Shown: positions 4,253 through 5,347 of the stretch, piece by piece
Layout: each line of letters begins with the position of its first letter
How positions within the stretch are numbered: position 1 is the stretch's first letter
Source: Gammaproteobacteria bacterium
Lineage (GTDB): Bacteria > Pseudomonadota > Gammaproteobacteria > SZUA-229
Direction of reading: 5' to 3'
DNA length: 5,347 bases
NCBI GenBank assembly: GCA_030641945.1
Contig: DAOWLL010000154.1
Coordinates: 1 to 5,347 of the forward strand
Program-made: the position numbers and the translations under genes
The notes under the pieces: model-generated
What the model was told of the DNA's origin: nothing
Database searches by the model: none
What the model saw: the letters and a program-made list of their open reading frames with translations, nothing else

Positions 4253-5347
4253 ATGTGGCATAGAGTAACAAGCGATGTGGCAACTGTGTCGCGAAAGGTT
4301 CTGCAAAACCGACGAAAGATTCTTTTCGCCCATCTTGTCTACAGCGGCTTCGGCATTATTGTTCTGTTTCCGCTGGTCGGTCTTGTTAGCCGTTTGTTAT
4401 TGAGTCTGTCAGGCAGCCCCGTTCTGACTGATCAGGATATTCTGTACTTTGCATTGACACCGACCGGTGCGGCCTCGTTTATCTTTATAGGTATCCTTCT
4501 CGTCTTCATCGTGGTATTCGAGCAGGCTTGCTTGATGACGATAGCGGGTGCAGCACAGGGCCACCGGCAAATGACTGTACTCGGTGCACTTCAACGCAGC
4601 CTGGTGCAGGCGCCAGGGATTCTCTCTTTCTCATTCAGACTCGTTGTCAGGCTAGTGCTGCTGATTCTGCCATTCCTTGCAGCCGCGGCTGTTGTCGCGT
4701 TGGCCCTGCTGACCGAATACGATATCAATTTCTATTTGACCGAGCGGCCGCCCGAATTCTGGTGGGCGCTGATATTGATAGGCGTATTGCTCTCAATTCT
4801 ATTGTTGGATCTCGTGCACAAGCTCCTCGACTGGTCCATGTCGCTGCCTCTGGTCCTGTTCACCGATGTCTCGCCTGCGCGATGTTTTCGTAACAGCACC
4901 CAGCTGATGAGAACAAACAGAAGCGACCTGCTGGCCATAATGATTGTCTGGGCGTCGGCCGCGCTGCTAATGAGTGCGCTGCTGGCCATCATTGTTCGCG
5001 TTTTTGGCACCCTGCTGCTGTTTTTCGTCGGCGACTCGATGCAGTTGCTGGTGCTGGTGCTTGGCGCGGTGGTTGCGTTCGCTTTTCTTGCCAGCCTGTT
5101 AGTAACAGCTATTACTTCGGGCAGCTTCGCTTTCGTCATCGTCGAATTCTTCACACGGGTCGATCCGAATTCGTTCAACATACATTCGGAGTCTATTGAT
5201 CAGGGACAGAACGCACCTGCGAATGGCAGGCTCAGGTGGAAGCAGTTAGCCGGTCTGCTTATTGTAAGTGGCGGCGTTGCCGGGCTGGCTGGTACCTGGC
5301 TGCTGAATGGAATTCAGATCAACGACGATATTGCCGTGATTGCACAC
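4253..5347 (+). CDS. Glycerophosphodiester phosphodiesterase with N-terminal membrane domain (3' end outside window)
   Basis: An uninterrupted frame runs 365 codons from the ATG at 4253 to the window edge. The visible part is a multi-pass membrane domain with hydrophobic segments at about 23-50, 72-94, 127-153, 170-188, 225-252, 256-300 (probably two) and 331-352. After the last helix it reads NDDIAVIAH and stops at the edge. This matches the junction in membrane-anchored GDPD proteins, where a GPDPase_memb domain is followed by a TIM-barrel GDPD domain that opens with an AHRG motif; the last visible residue, His365, would be the first catalytic histidine. Such enzymes hydrolyse glycerophosphodiesters to glycerol 3-phosphate and an alcohol, and the catalytic part is expected on the outer face of the inner membrane. 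An in-frame TGA at 4247-4249 makes this the earliest start; GGTGA at 4245-4249 is a close, weak ribosome binding site. GTG codons at 4277 and 4286 are alternatives. Catalytic residues beyond the edge cannot be checked. Confidence 0.83.
   Translation, partial: MWHRVTSDVATVSRKVLQNRRKILFAHLVYSGFGIIVLFPLVGLVSRLLLSLSGSPVLTDQDILYFALTPTGAASFIFIGILLVFIVVFEQACLMTIAGAAQGHRQMTVLGALQRSLVQAPGILSFSFRLVVRLVLLILPFLAAAAVVALALLTEYDINFYLTERPPEFWWALILIGVLLSILLLDLVHKLLDWSMSLPLVLFTDVSPARCFRNSTQLMRTNRSDLLAIMIVWASAALLMSALLAIIVRVFGTLLLFFVGDSMQLLVLVLGAVVAFAFLASLLVTAITSGSFAFVIVEFFTRVDPNSFNIHSESIDQGQNAPANGRLRWKQLAGLLIVSGGVAGLAGTWLLNGIQINDDIAVIAH

Noticed and set aside
4528..4893. 121-codon + strand frame within the GDPD region.
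   Set aside because: It is out of frame with the 365-codon membrane protein, which has the coherent helices and the catalytic-domain junction.
4732..5181. 149-codon minus-strand frame.
   Set aside because: It is antisense to the GDPD membrane domain; the Ser/Thr/Arg-rich translation has no recognisable features.

Overview
The window looks like the chromosome of an environmental gammaproteobacterium. The evidence is moderate GC, compact co-oriented gene blocks, an OprB-type outer-membrane porin, an ABC-DUF3299 cassette typical of that class, and intergenic palindromes of the REP/BIME kind. Genus or species cannot be told. All recognised genes are on the + strand, and no rRNA, tRNA, CRISPR array or transposase gene was seen.

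Layout. (1) Positions 2-331 are the last 109 codons of a carbohydrate-selective (OprB-like) porin that begins outside the window. (2) Positions 332-552 are a 221-bp intergenic stretch with two perfect inverted repeats (351-377 and 439-460). (3) Positions 553-3237 are a tight three-gene block: a LolD/MacB-type ABC ATPase, an FtsX/MacB-fold permease with a His/Asp-rich periplasmic segment, and a secreted DUF3299 protein. Gaps are 10 and 14 bp, so this is almost certainly one operon. (4) Positions 3238-3519 are packed with palindromic repeats: a BIME-like pair of head-to-head REP hairpins, a 72-bp compound palindrome of the GTCAT...ATGAC type, and a CCCTC/GAGGG inverted repeat. (5) Positions 3520-4188 encode a six-segment potassium-channel-like protein with a TTLGYGD filter. 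(6) From 4253 to the window end runs an open frame for a multi-pass membrane protein of the GDPD (glycerophosphodiester phosphodiesterase) membrane-domain type. It is cut at the first histidine of what should be its catalytic domain.

How the genes work together. The ATPase, permease and DUF3299 protein resemble the cassette that in Pseudomonas aeruginosa (PA4064-PA4066) and Vibrio cholerae (zrg locus) is linked to zinc limitation. The link is recalled from the literature, not tested here. The His-rich permease segment fits a divalent-metal role. The DUF2796-type periplasmic protein that often leads such cassettes is not in the window, and I see no convincing Zur box upstream. The channel and GDPD genes may be co-transcribed (64-bp gap), but nothing in the sequence ties their functions together. 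The strongest non-coding signal is the REP pair, whose two stems differ by compensating base changes.
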